The notes beneath the pieces were generated by a model. It was not told the DNA's origin. It searched no databases and saw only the letters and a list, made by a program, of their open reading frames with translations. The position numbers and the translations under genes are program-made. DNA of 64,000 nt, from the NCBI RefSeq assembly GCF_037392515.1, contig NC_090280.1:74264504-74328503 (forward strand), written 5' to 3'. Each line of letters starts with the position of its first letter. Position 1 is the stretch's first letter. Shown here piece by piece: positions 1 through 12,800 of the stretch. This DNA comes from Haliotis asinina (lineage: Eukaryota; Mollusca; Gastropoda; Lepetellida; Haliotidae).

Positions 1-353
1 ACTCAAGAAAAAAGTCGGCACAGGTCGGTTACATTTATTTATATTCCCTAGGACTTCATTAGGCGGGTTGTTGACCATAACCTTCACAGCACTACCGCCA
101 TAATCGCCTACTGGTCTCGCAACACGCAACCTACACAATAGCAGCGATCTAAAAACCAAAACCACACTGTCCTGACACATTTTCAATGCAATGCAGTTCC
201 TCCAGAAATACCTTTCTTCTTGAATGATCATGCTTGACATGTACATTTATATGCAAAGATGAGTAATAACCGAATTCCCATGAAAACTACTGTTATGATC
301 ACAGATAATATCTGTATTGGCGATCGATTTTTAACAAAGCATGAATACTATAA

Positions 354-465
354 GTTATCACATCGTGTGGAGGGAAATACGGGGTTTTATCAGTCCCTCG
401 TAAGGTTGTATTCTCCGTGCCGGGACTGATAAAACCCCGTATTTCCCTCCACACGATATGATAAC
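354..465. repeat. Near-perfect inverted repeat (44-bp arms, 24-bp loop)
   Basis: Left arm 354-397 and right arm 422-465 pair at 43 of 44 positions around the loop 398-421. The arms include GGAGGGAAATACGGGGTTTT and its reverse complement. It lies about 260 bp beyond the stop codon of the membrane-protein gene, possibly inside its 3' UTR. It could be a small foldback element or a transcribed hairpin. The rest of 1-728 shows nothing else I recognise. Confidence 0.85.
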
Positions 466-728
466 GCATTTATCTAGCTGACCGTTTTCACTAGATCAAA
501 ACAAAACAACACGCAACACAACACGTTTCATTGCTGCCATGTTGACACCAGCTGATCATTTAGCAGGGTGATATGACTTTCGTAGCGGGAGAACACGACT
601 ATTATACTCCCTCTCGTGGATCGTGATGGGTGTACATGGTATTTTATCACGTGGACCAATCAAAACTCGACATTCTTACATGAGGCTACAGAAAGGTGTT
701 TGTTGTTACATAAACGGCGTACATTTAC

Positions 729-868
729 TTATTGTTTTTTGTTGTTTCTGCATTTATAGATACCCACAGCTACAGCTACACACATTAATAAAACAGCTGT
801 CACTACTGGCCCTATGATGATGGCTAAATTACCGAAGTCTTGGTCATCCGGTTTTGCAGGTCCAGATT
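729..868 (-). CDS. Membrane-protein gene, exon 4 (membrane helix, tail, stop)
   Basis: 140 nt from acceptor TCGTCTTTCAG to the TAA stop at 731-729. It encodes ESGPAKPDDQDFG, a stretch of about 24 hydrophobic residues, then KCRNNKKQ. A short luminal linker, a membrane span and a basic tail fit the end of a type I membrane protein. Confidence 0.75.
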
Positions 869-3800
869 CTGAAAGACGAAAGAAAGTAAACAACATGAGA
901 ACCCAAAATTCAAACAAAGAAGATGGAAGAAGGCATAAGACATTCTTTAGATTCATAAGCAGCAATGTTAAGGCAACCTGGCAACCGTAATAAACAACTA
1001 AATAACATGAACTGAACTCACCTGTACATGACATGTCATGTTCTTGAACAATCATCCAGGGATTAGGTTTATGTGAACTCAGAAAGAGCACCAAAATAAG
1101 CCTTCGATCTATTTTATAATGAATACTTGTTTTCCTCACATGTACATTCAAGAACTTGCCAGTTACTACTTCCTTCAAGTCATAGTGAGTGTTGACCTCT
1201 GCAGAGGATGGGAGCAAGAGAAATCTGGCGGCATCTGACGAGTTGAGAGGTAAACAAATTAGAAATTCTTCTCTGTCGATTCTGTCAGATTGTGTCCAAA
1301 ACAAAGGGAGAGTCTTCTCAAAGTTCAAAAATGCACGATCAAACCCTAAGTAACACCCGTTCTTCTGTCTTAGATAATATCCACTTCTACCGTGAATGGC
1401 AGCATTCTGGAGGGACCAGATTTCACTGTCGTTTCCTCCTGGGCACTTCAGTCCAGCGTCCTGTGGCGCATCAACCTTGTCCCAGTCCATCGCACCGTCC
1501 ACAATAATTGATGAACGCTGGGTACTGAAGAGAACTTGTTTAGATTCAGGATGGCTGATGTAAATGTTGTTGAGATTTGGGTTTCGGCCGAGATGTGCAA
1601 GTTGAAGAGGAATGCATTCTTCGAATCGTTTATTTTGAGCTATTAGACGATTATCTAGTTGTTTCAGCTGTACACTGCATATACTTTCCCTGTCAAAACA
1701 AGTGCCATTGTAGAGCTGGAAAGCATATACCTGCATTCTCATGAGACTTTCTCTGTAGTTGTTTATTTGATTCAGAGTGTTTCTAAGGTTATAGATTGTT
1801 GATGACATTGTTTTTAATTTTGTGAGAGTAAACTGGATAAAGCTACATCCCAAACCAACAGAACGTTTCCCAGAAACTATGCTGTTCCCTACAATCAGCG
1901 AATGAAGTTCAACAAGCATTTCGGGAACCTTCTTCAGGTTATTCTTCATGTTAGCTATTTCAGTCTGAAGGTGGACATGTTGACCACTAGAGTTGGAAGC
2001 CACGCTTCCTAGATTATTTATTGCCGTAGTCACTATAAGAGCTTGGTGAAACAAAACCAGGAACTGTCGTTCAAGTTCTTCAGCCTCTTGAAGTGTGGAT
2101 ATATCCTTTAACTCCTCAATCGATGTTTTGACATCTTGAATATTTTTCTGAAACAAACATAAATGAATGTTTTAAGGAATGTTAACATTAATTATGATAA
2201 TTAACTCCAGCAAAGCAGTTATCTCTTATCATCAAGGACAATGAACTAATAAGTGAACTAACACAATTTAGGTTAATAGTTTGGGTGATAAAGCAATGAA
2301 AAAACGATATTAAACATATATTCATCCACATGCAATAAGGAGGTTTTATTTCATAACTTTTAAACATACAGTCTTGATAGCCACGTGTAGGCCAGCCCTC
2401 CCAAATCCATTTGTGCGTGCAAAGATCAAGAATAGGATATTCTTTCACGAAGCAACCTGTACTAGGGTTAACCTTAATTTCCACTCTTGAACACTGTACT
2501 GAGGTTACCACAGTGATTTAGTGCTTTGTGAAAGGAGGCCCCGGTCGGAGGTAAACTAAACTAGAAGAAAGTGAACACCCTTATTAATGATCGCTAAAAT
2601 CAAAGCAAAACATACATTGCAACAGAATATTCTGGGCATTCAAGAAGTTCTGAACAAAGCGCACTGTTTGGGGCCTGGCGTTGGCATGGAATTGGTATTG
2701 CCACGGGTTGAAGAATGTCATCTCTGTATCTCTGAGCATTCACGTTTTCGCGTATTACGACCAGTCGTGTGTGTTGATTCCTACAAATTCCTTCCCAAGC
2801 CTTCACACTGCCTTCTCCAAAAGGATGCACTTCTCCCCAGCAATCTTATATACTCACACCTGGCCATGATTATGGAACATGGTGTATCGACTTGTGTCAG
2901 TAAAATGCACTCGTTGCTAACTTTGTACCAGCCAGCGACATACACTCCTTGCCCACCGACGATGTCCATGAAGAGGATGTCGAGCTCTGACATGTACGCA
3001 GATGTACATAGACGTAACTCCAAGAGCCGTTGCCGCCGTATCCGTTGCCGCGATGACCCGGTTGCGCAGATGACGAGTACGCACATGGTGGTCTTCCTGT
3101 GGGCTCGTCACACGTGGCCTGATTGTGTCCTGTCTTAGGTGCTACCAGTCTGCTTGTAACGTTGGAACAGCCTGTTGGTGCCACGTGTACAGTTCAGGGC
3201 CCTTGCAATATGGCTGTTGTTGGTGCCCATCTGCCTCATACCGATGACCCTCTCTCTCTCATGTGCTGTTAGCCGTGGCAAAACATCGGTGGTTTCCTGT
3301 CAGCTGAATGACATTCTATGGCCACTGATTCGCTGCCTTTTTATACTAGTTCTCGACAAGCACTTTGCAAAATCTCCGAAACGCATGTTTTGCCATTTTT
3401 CGTAAATTCACGTGCTTCTGCGCACCCAACATGCTGCATTGCGCATGAACAGTTAGTGTGTGGCCTGAAAGGATTTTACTAACTTGAACAGCAGTGGTCC
3501 AAAGATTGTGTTCTTTTGATATGAAGCGCATTTGTTGAGATTATTTCTCACGGGTGTTTGATAAAGGTGGTAGAAGTCCTTGACTTTGGTATTCTGTCAT
3601 AAAAGACGTCTTTATAAAATGAATTTTATTGTCAACGAAACATGACGTGGTAGAAGTAGATGTACAATTAAGGTTTAAGTGTTTCTTCTTGCTCGTTACT
3701 GGCTATCACAACAAATATGGTAATACAAGTTCAATGTAAATATTGTATTATTTTCAGTGCTTATGACTGCGACCTATCTGTTTAAGCCTTAGTCCAATGT

Positions 3801-6800
3801 TATGGTGTGGTTCCTATATTTGTAAGGGTAAGAAAATAGCACATACCATTTATGTCAAGAGTTTTTCAACATCATAAAATTTATCTTGTTAATGATCGTT
3901 TGTGTGCTGCCCCTTGGTGACCTCTGATGGCACAGTTTCTTTGCTTTCCACTGAAGCCTGCGAAAAACGCAGTCAAACTGTAAACTTTTAATGGAACGTA
4001 AAGACATTGTTTCCAAGCGTTTGCAATACTTGCGTGCAAAAAAGAAATACAGAGAAGAAAATCGAACACTCATCTTTATCGATGAAACATGGTTGCATGT
4101 ACCCACATTGTCCCAAAGTGTTGGCAACTTGAGGGTGAAGGCGTAATAAATGGGGTTCAACCTCCGTCTGGCATCGGACCTCGGCTTATCAAATGCGTTG
4201 GTTGTTTTTGATTCCAAACTCAAATCAGCAGACTATCATGACGAGATGAACTTTGAAATATTTTTTCGAATGGCTCCAGGAAAAGTTGATCCCAAACCTG
4301 CCACTGCACTCTGTCATCGTTATGGATAATGCACCATATCATAGTAAGCAAGTGGACAAATGTCCGACAACCGCCAACAGAAAAGATGACATAAAAGCGT
4401 GGTTACAAAGGCACTATATCTCATTTGATGAGAAAATGCTTAAAGCCGAACTATTGTTTCTTGCAAAATCCAACAAATCGGGCACTGTCTACAGAGTAGA
4501 CACGATGTTGAAGCAACATGGTCATGATGTACTACGTCTCCCTCCATACCACGCAGAACTAAACCCGATTGAGTTAATTTGGGCAAATGTGAAATCTTAT
4601 GTCGCTTCACAAAACTTGCAGTTCACAAACAGTTCCTTAAGAATTGCCATAAATGAAAGGATGTCTGCAATCGGTGCAAAAGAATGGTGGAATGTTGTAA
4701 AAATGTTAAAACAATTTAAGATGGTTACTGGTAACGCGAAATCGCAGTGGAAAGGGAAATTGACAGACTAGTGATTGACTTAGGACTTGCAAGTGATTCA
4801 GACACCGAGACCTGATTCAGATCTAGAGAGTGATAATTGAAGCATAAATCAGTAAGTCCGCCTAATTTTCCAGCATTGTTGTGTCTTGTGTAATTATTGA
4901 CACATACTATATCAGGTTTTTACTGTTCCCATACTTTGTCATAAAAAAGAGTAATCTTTGGTGAGTTGTCTGTAACACGTCACAATTTAATTCTGGACTC
5001 ACAAAAGTCCAGAAACTCAAAGCACTGTGGCCACTCTCTCACAAGGGATTTGGCAAAATTAAACATGCAGCTGTTGTGTATATGTGCTAAGGATGAAAAA
5101 ATGAAAAAAAGTTTTTTCGAAAACTCAAAATTTAAACTCGCTCGCCCATGGGCATTCCCATGGGCCAACAGTGGCCAATGGGCAGGCCCATGGGCGAGAG
5201 GGTTTAATTTCGTCCAGAATAAATGTTTTGGAGGTTGTAAATGAATGAAAAAAATGTTAATAAGTATCATGACACAAATTACAGCTTGTTGTGACTTGAC
5301 TCAGCTTACTGACAGCGATTTTAAAAAATCTCGCCCATGGGTGAAAAACATATTGGCCCATGGACGAGGATAATTACATTCATTGAAAATACATGTTTTT
5401 TCCATGCTTTGCAGTTGTTAAATAAATGAACGTGTATTTATTAGTGTCGTGACACGAAATAAGCTTATTTTGACTTAATTCGGCTAATTTAGAGTGATTT
5501 TGTAAAAGGTCTCGCCCATGGGCGAAAAACATTTGGCCCATGGGTGAGAATATTTACTCTTACTCAAAATACATCTTTTTCCACGTTTTGGAGGTTGTGA
5601 ATGGATGAAAGCATGTTCATAAGTACCATGGCACAAATTTCAGCTCATTTTGAATTAATGCCGTTAATGTAAAGCGATTTATCAAAATTTTACCCATGGG
5701 CGAGAATATTTCCTTTTATCCTAAATACATCTTTTCCAATGTTTTGGAGGATGTAAATGAATGAAAGTACATCTATGAGAATCATGACAGAAATTTCAAC
5801 TCATTTTGACTTAATTCCTCTAAATGAGAGCCATTTTAAAAACTCTCGCCCATGGGAGAAAGACATTTTGGCCCATGGGCGAGAATATTTGCCTTCACTC
5901 AAAATACATCTTTTCCTGTGTTTTGGAGGTTGTAAATGAATGAGGATATATTTATGAGTATCTTGGCACAAAATCCAACCCATTTTGACTGTATTCTGCT
6001 AATTGAGACCGACGTTCAAAAACATCTCGCCCATGGGCGAAAAACATTTGGCCCATGAGCGAAAATATTTCCTTTTCACTCCAAATACATCTTTTCTAAT
6101 GTTTTGGAGGATGTAAATGAATGAAAGTGCCATTATGAGTATCATGACACAAAATTCAACTGATTTTGACATAATTTTGCGAATTCAGGGCGATTTTTAA
6201 AAAATATGCCAGAATAATTACTTTTACTCAAAAATACATCTTTTCCTGTGTTTTGGAGGTTGTAAATGAATGAGGATACATTTATAAGTATCATGGCACA
6301 AAATTCAACTCATTTTGACTTAATACCGCTAATTTGTAACAAGTACAAGAATCTGGACCACACATACACACACATGCACGTCGTCAAATGAGCTACATAA
6401 TCTTAGGTACGACGGTAATCCATGTTTAACCTAACCTCTCATACTTGACAAACCGTATCGATCGTATTTAGAAAAGTAACTACTGTCAAATTAGCATGTA
6501 TTTCATGGTAAAAAGCTGTCTTTGAAACACAGAATGTATTCCGAGCTGATCTGCTTTTCAGTCACATCCTGTCCCACGCCCAGGGATGACATTGACATTG
6601 TGTGATGGAACAAAGGAAAAAAAATCTTTTTCACTCTTCGAAATGTACCGTTTCTACAACATAATACATGCTAACTGTAACATAATAGCGGAATAGAGAA
6701 CCATTGACTATTTGAATTCAGTTTGTCAACTGCTGACTGTTATTGCTGTCGAACACTCACTGTTTACATGTTGTAACGATAACCAATTCAAAAACTGTCG

Positions 6801-9800
6801 TCCTATGTCGTCCGTGTCTGAGCATGTTGATCTTTTCTTTGTGGTTATATATGCACATGACGGGATCTCATGAATGCCTTTTATCTTATTGCGCATGGAT
6901 TATTTTATATGTTGAGTCACTCGCCCACAGTGCCGGGAGTGCAAAACTTCCCTGTCACCTTGATGGTGCAGTGCATAACGAAGATATGTAGAAACAGGTG
7001 ATAGTGAGAAGTCAATTCTTAACGCCATTCGTAACGGATATTACTTCACATCTCACTCATGCACACTTACACATATAGCAAACCCTTGATGGCATTAATT
7101 CCACATGACACTAAATTATCAGTTCAGCCTTAATACGTTCTGTGAATATAAAGAAATACAGAAGATGTTTACAGAAACTATTTACGACAGCTTTTGTTCG
7201 TTACCCTTGTGTTGTGTCTTTCTGGTCAAGAAAATTAGTGAGTGAGTGAGTTTAGTTTTACGCCCCACTCAGCAATATTCCAGCTATATGGCGGCGGTCT
7301 GTAAATAATCGAGTCTGGACCAGACAATCCAGTGATCAATAGCATGAGCATCGATCTGCGCAACTGGTAACTGATGACATATGGCAACCAAGTCAGCGAG
7401 CCTGACCACCCGATCCCGTTAGTCGCCTCTTACGACAAGCATAGTCGCCCTTTATGGTAAGGATGGGTTCTTGAAGGCCTAGTCTACCCCGGACCTTCAC
7501 GGGTCAGAAAATTAGTGGATAATCACTAGTGACTTTGAAGTTGTATTGCCACTGTAATACCTGTGAAGTGATTTGTAATATTTTTAAGGTAGTTAACTGT
7601 GATTCACATCACATTGTTTTGTTGCTTTTTGACATCACATCAGGTCCTTTTACGGCCTGATTCCCAGTCAGCTGCTGCATTAGTCTCAACACTGAGTAGG
7701 CTTTAGGTCGCATCGGCATTATTCCAGGCGTGTAATGGCAGTTTATACAGAAAGTGTCATAGTATCAGATTCAAAAGCAGGCAATTCGTTATTTACTTTA
7801 CATAGTCACAATATATGATACAGGTCAACTTTCCTCAGGTAGCTAACAATGAGGAAACAGGTCTTTCATATTTGTCGCTTTATAATGCGAGACTTGCGGT
7901 TAAATACTCTTCATCGCAACGGACACATTTAGGAAGTCTATCCCCATTCAGCAGACAGTCATGAGTAAACCAACTGTGACCAATACGACATCGTCGAAAA
8001 ATGAATGAATGAATGAATGAATGAATGAATGAATGAATGAATCCCTTTTCGCCTCAACCCACTTTATAATTAATCCCATGACATGACTTTGTTGGGATCA
8101 CGCCAAGTGTCTTAATGGACTGATTCCCGGTCAGCTGCTACATTAGTTCCAACACTGAGATTCCAACCTCTAAATGCTGTCGTATGTTCAGCAGTTAGCT
8201 AACAAGCTGGCTATAAGTCATGCGTACAACAAAAGGGCATATTTCACGAGAAAAGATCTTTCATTCACACCATTCAAACTTATTCTTGGCAACCTTTACT
8301 TTTTGTTAGCTCATTTTGAATTAATGCCGTTAATTTAGAGCGATTCAACAAAATTTTACCCATGGGCGAAAAACTATTTGGCCCATGGGCGAGAACATTT
8401 CCTTTTATCCTAAATACATCTTTTCCAATGTTTTGGAGGATGTAAATGAATGAAAGTACATCTATGAGAATCATGACAGAAATTTCAACTCATTTTGACT
8501 TAATTCCTCTAAATGAGAGCCATTTTAAAAACTCTCGCCCATGGGAGAAAGACATTTTGGCCCATGGGCGAGAATATTTGCCTTCACTCAAAATACATCT
8601 TTTCCTGTGTTTTGGAGGTTGTAAATGAATGAGGATATATTTATGAGTATCTTGGCACAAAATCCAACCCATTTTGACTGTATTCTGCTAATTGAGACCG
8701 ACGTTCAAAAACATCTCGCCCATGGGCGAAAAACATTTGGCCCATGAGCGAGAATATTTCCTTTTCACTCCAAATACATCTTTTCTAATGTTTTGGAGGG
8801 TGTAAATGAATGAAAGTGCCATTATGAGTATCATGACACAAAATTCAACTGATTTTGACATAATTTTGCGAATTCAGGGCGATTTTTAAAAAATATGCCA
8901 GAATAATTACTTTTACTCAAAAATACATCTTTTCCTGTGTTTTGGAGGTTGCAAATGAATGAGGATACATTTATAAGTATCATGGCACAAAATTCAACTC
9001 ATTTTGACTTAATACCGCTAATTTGTAACAAGTACAAGAATCTGGACCACACATACACACACATGCACGTCGTCAAATGAGCTACATAATCTTAGGTACG
9101 ACGGTAATCCATGTTTAACCTAACCTCTCATACTTGACAAACCGTATCGATCGTATTTAGAAAAGTAACTACTGTCAAATTAGCATGTATTTCATGGTAA
9201 AAAGCTGTCTTTGAAACACAGAATGTATTCCGAGCTGATCTGCTTTTCAGTCACATCCTGTCCCACGCCCAGGGATGACATTGACATTGTGTGATGGAAC
9301 AAAGGAAAAAAAATCTTTTTCACTCTTCGAAATGTACCGTTTCTACAAAATACTACATGCTAACTGTAACATAATAGCGGAATAGAGAACCATTGACTAT
9401 TTGAATTCAGTTTGTCAACTGCTGACTGTTATTGCTGTCGAACACTCACTGTTTACATGTTGTAACGATAACCAATTCAAAAACTGTCGTCCTATGTCGT
9501 CCGTGTCTGAGCATGTTGATCTTTTCTTTGTGGTTATATATGCACATGACGGGATCTCATGAATGCCTTTTATCTTATTGCGCATGGATTATTTTATATG
9601 TTGAGTCACTCGCCCACAGTGCCGGGAGTGCAAAACTTCCCTGTCACCTTGATGGTGCAGTGCATAACGAAGATATGTAGAAACAGGTGATAGTGAGAAG
9701 TCAATTCTTAACGCCATTCGTAACGGATATTACTTCATATCTCACTCATGCACACTTACACATATAGCAAACCCTTGATGGCATTAATTCCACATGACAC

Positions 9801-12800
9801 TAAATTATCAGTTCAGCCTTAATACGTTCTGTGAATATAAAGAAATACAGAAGATGTTTACAGAAACTATTTACGACAGCTTTTGTTCGTTACCCTTGTG
9901 TTGTGTCTTTCTGGTCAAGAAAATTAGTGAGTGAGTGAGTTTAGTTTTACGCCCCACTCAGCAATATTCCAGCTATATGGCGGCGGTCTGTAAATAATCG
10001 AGTCTGGACCAGACAATCCAGTGATCAATAGCATGAGCATCGATCTGCGCAACTGGTAACTGATGACATATGGCAACCAAGTCAGCGAGCCTGACCACCC
10101 GATCCCGTTAGTCGCCTCTTACGACAAGCATAGTCGCCCTTTATGGTAAGGATGGGTTCTTGAAGGCCTAGTCTACCCCGGACCTTCACGGGTCAGAAAA
10201 TTAGTGGATAATCACTAGTGACTTTGAAGTTGTATTGCCACTGTAATACCTGTGAAGTGATTTGTAATATTTTAAGGTAGTTAACTGTGATTCACATCAC
10301 ATTGTTTTGTTGCTTTTTGACATCACATCAGGTCCTTTTACGGCCTGATTCCCAGTCAGCTGCTGCATTAGTCTCAACACTGAGTAGGCTTTAGGTCGCA
10401 TCGGCATTATTCCAGGCGTGTAATGGCAGTTTATACAGAAAGTGTCATAGTATCAGATTCAAAAGCAGGCAATTCGTTATTTACTTTACATAGTCACAAT
10501 ATATGATACAGGTCAACTTTCCTCAGGTAGCTAACAATGAGGAAACAGGTCTTTCATATTTGTCGCTTTATAATGCGAGACTTGCGGTTAAATACTCTTC
10601 ATCGCAACGGACACATTTAGGAAGTCTATCCCCATTCAGCAGACAGTCATGAGTAAACCAACTGTGACCAATACGACATCGTCGAAAAATCACTTCTTTA
10701 CGTCTTAACAATAAAAGTATGTATAATCAATTTGTTGGCTTCAATGCATGAAGTGTATTTCTTTCTACTTGGGTGTCATTGTACCGCATCAGCAGTGGAT
10801 GTAATTACTTGATAATCGCTGCCTTACATGCAGCATTGGCAACGGCCAGTAAAAAGATCGTTGTAAAGTTCTAAAATGACCAGGATGATAGGATTCAATG
10901 AATGAATGAATGAATCCCTTTTCACCTCAACCCACTTTATAATTAATCCCATGACATGACTTTGTTGGGATCACGCCAAGTGTCTTAATGGACTGATTCC
11001 CGGTCAGCTGCTACATTAGTTCCAACACTGAGATTCCAACCTCTAAATGCTGTCGTATGTTCAGCAGTTAGCTAACAAGCTGGCTATAAGTCATGCGTAC
11101 AACAAAAGGGCATATTTCACGAGAAAAGATCTTTCATTCACACCATTCAAACTTATTCTTGGCAACCTTCAAACATATCTTACCGACTGCATTTGAACCA
11201 CGTTACCTCGTCCCAACACACCCGAGAAAAGCTTCTTTATTATGAATGTAACAGATAATGTCAACACGATTAATAAAATTCACAACATTGAACAGAACAG
11301 CTGTATAGCTATGACCTACCGTCAGCCATATTCACAGCCAGATATAACTTTTGTATGGTCAAAATGACTCTCAGGTCTGCTACAGAAAGAGCCTCAATAT
11401 ACCAGGTACCATCAAAAAACAGCTATTGAAATCGTACTTATAATTAGGAATTTATGTTTGACTCCCTGTCTACAACTTCATATACCTGTCGATTGAGACC
11501 TCGTTTCCTGACGGAACACGTTTTACTTTTTGTTAGAAAACCAGTGTCTAATCCCTTGAAACAACACCTTTGTCACTACACCAAATGATTTTGACCTTGA
11601 CCCAAAGCAAAGGTCTAACTTACAGAGCACTTACAGGACTACCCGGTAGACATCACTTGCTTAAAGGTCACATTCAACGTAAAACACAACTTTGCAGATT
11701 CTGATACCTTTCGGTATGCACTCAGCGAAACAAATCATCAAAAGTGTCAATTCAACCTATAAAGTTGGAAAAAAACGCGATGAAAAAAGCCCGAGTTCAA
11801 ACGATTCACTTAAATTTCCCCCGTGCTTGGGGGAAAATAGTGGTTTCAACAGCACTGCGCTGCGCCCATAACGCATGCACAGTGAATGGGCTAGCGGAGC
11901 TTGAAACAGTATCCATGCTCGGAGTACGAGGTCGTGAGCAGTAGTCTAATATTGGTTGTGCACACAAACCCGTAAACAACCTACTCGTTACATATATATA
12001 TACATGACAGGGATGTGAGTTTATGCAGAGTGTGTTGACATGAAGCTTGGTTGGGAAAAGAGATGACGAAGCCAGTTGGCTAGGGTGGGTTTATTCTTGA
12101 TTGGGTTTGATTAGTTGCTCGTAAGCCGGAGGGATATAATAACCTTGATTTCGGTTGTCGGGCTGAGTCGTTTGATGTTGATTGCCTGTAAGAGTTTCCT
12201 TGTCTTGTAATCTGACCGGTTGGTTTCTAGGATGCTGATGATGTTCCAAAGTATGGCATGGTCTGGGTGGGCTTGATTTGGAGACTTTTTTTTTCTTGAC
12301 AGAACTCTGATGTTCCTTGATTCGCAGGTTGAGGGGACCGGACGTTTCTCCTATGTGCGAGTCACCACATTCGCATTGAATTTGGTGGACAAAGCTTGAA
12401 GGTTCTTCTTTCTTAGTTGCGGCTGGTTTACCGTTGGATATGCTGAATTGATCTGCCTCTCTGGAACACAACATCTATGTTGGCTTCCTTCTTAAGTAGT
12501 CTGCGGATATGCTGGCTGATGGTATTGACATATGGTATATTGATGATGAACGGGGCTGATTGTTGACTTGGTAGTTTTAGTTCTTTTAGTTCAGGGTGCT
12601 CTTGATCTTTGTGTTGACAAGGTTAGCAGAGTACTGATTAATATTTATGAACTGATGACGAAGGTGTTTCTAACTCGACTTTAAGGGCTTGGGTTGTGGA
12701 GCTAATGCTCTTTGCTCTTCTGGCTAGTGTGGCGATTATACCTCTTCACTTGTAGTGGGTGATTAGATAAGAGCTGTACATATTGATCCGTGTGGGTTGG

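Larger units (their letters stand above)
5643..8291 (+). repeat. Tandem duplication, copy 1
   Basis: Matches 8309-11169 at an offset of 2689 bp with only scattered single differences. It contains the end of the satellite, about 900 bp of unique-looking DNA, a SINE and a GAAT tract. Copy 1 lacks about 214 bp present in copy 2 (10689-10902), replaced by a longer run of GAAT repeats at 7998-8042. Confidence 0.9.

Noticed and set aside
354-465. microRNA precursor
   Set aside because: The stem is longer and more perfect than usual precursors; a foldback element is more likely without small-RNA data.
5757-5983. Matching 60-codon frames at 5757 and 8446 and their antisense frames
   Set aside because: They follow the satellite unit, and the duplication makes them appear conserved.
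6743-6991. 82-codon frame present twice (also 9432-9680)
   Set aside because: The repetition is explained by the recent duplication; no motif or codon signal supports a gene.
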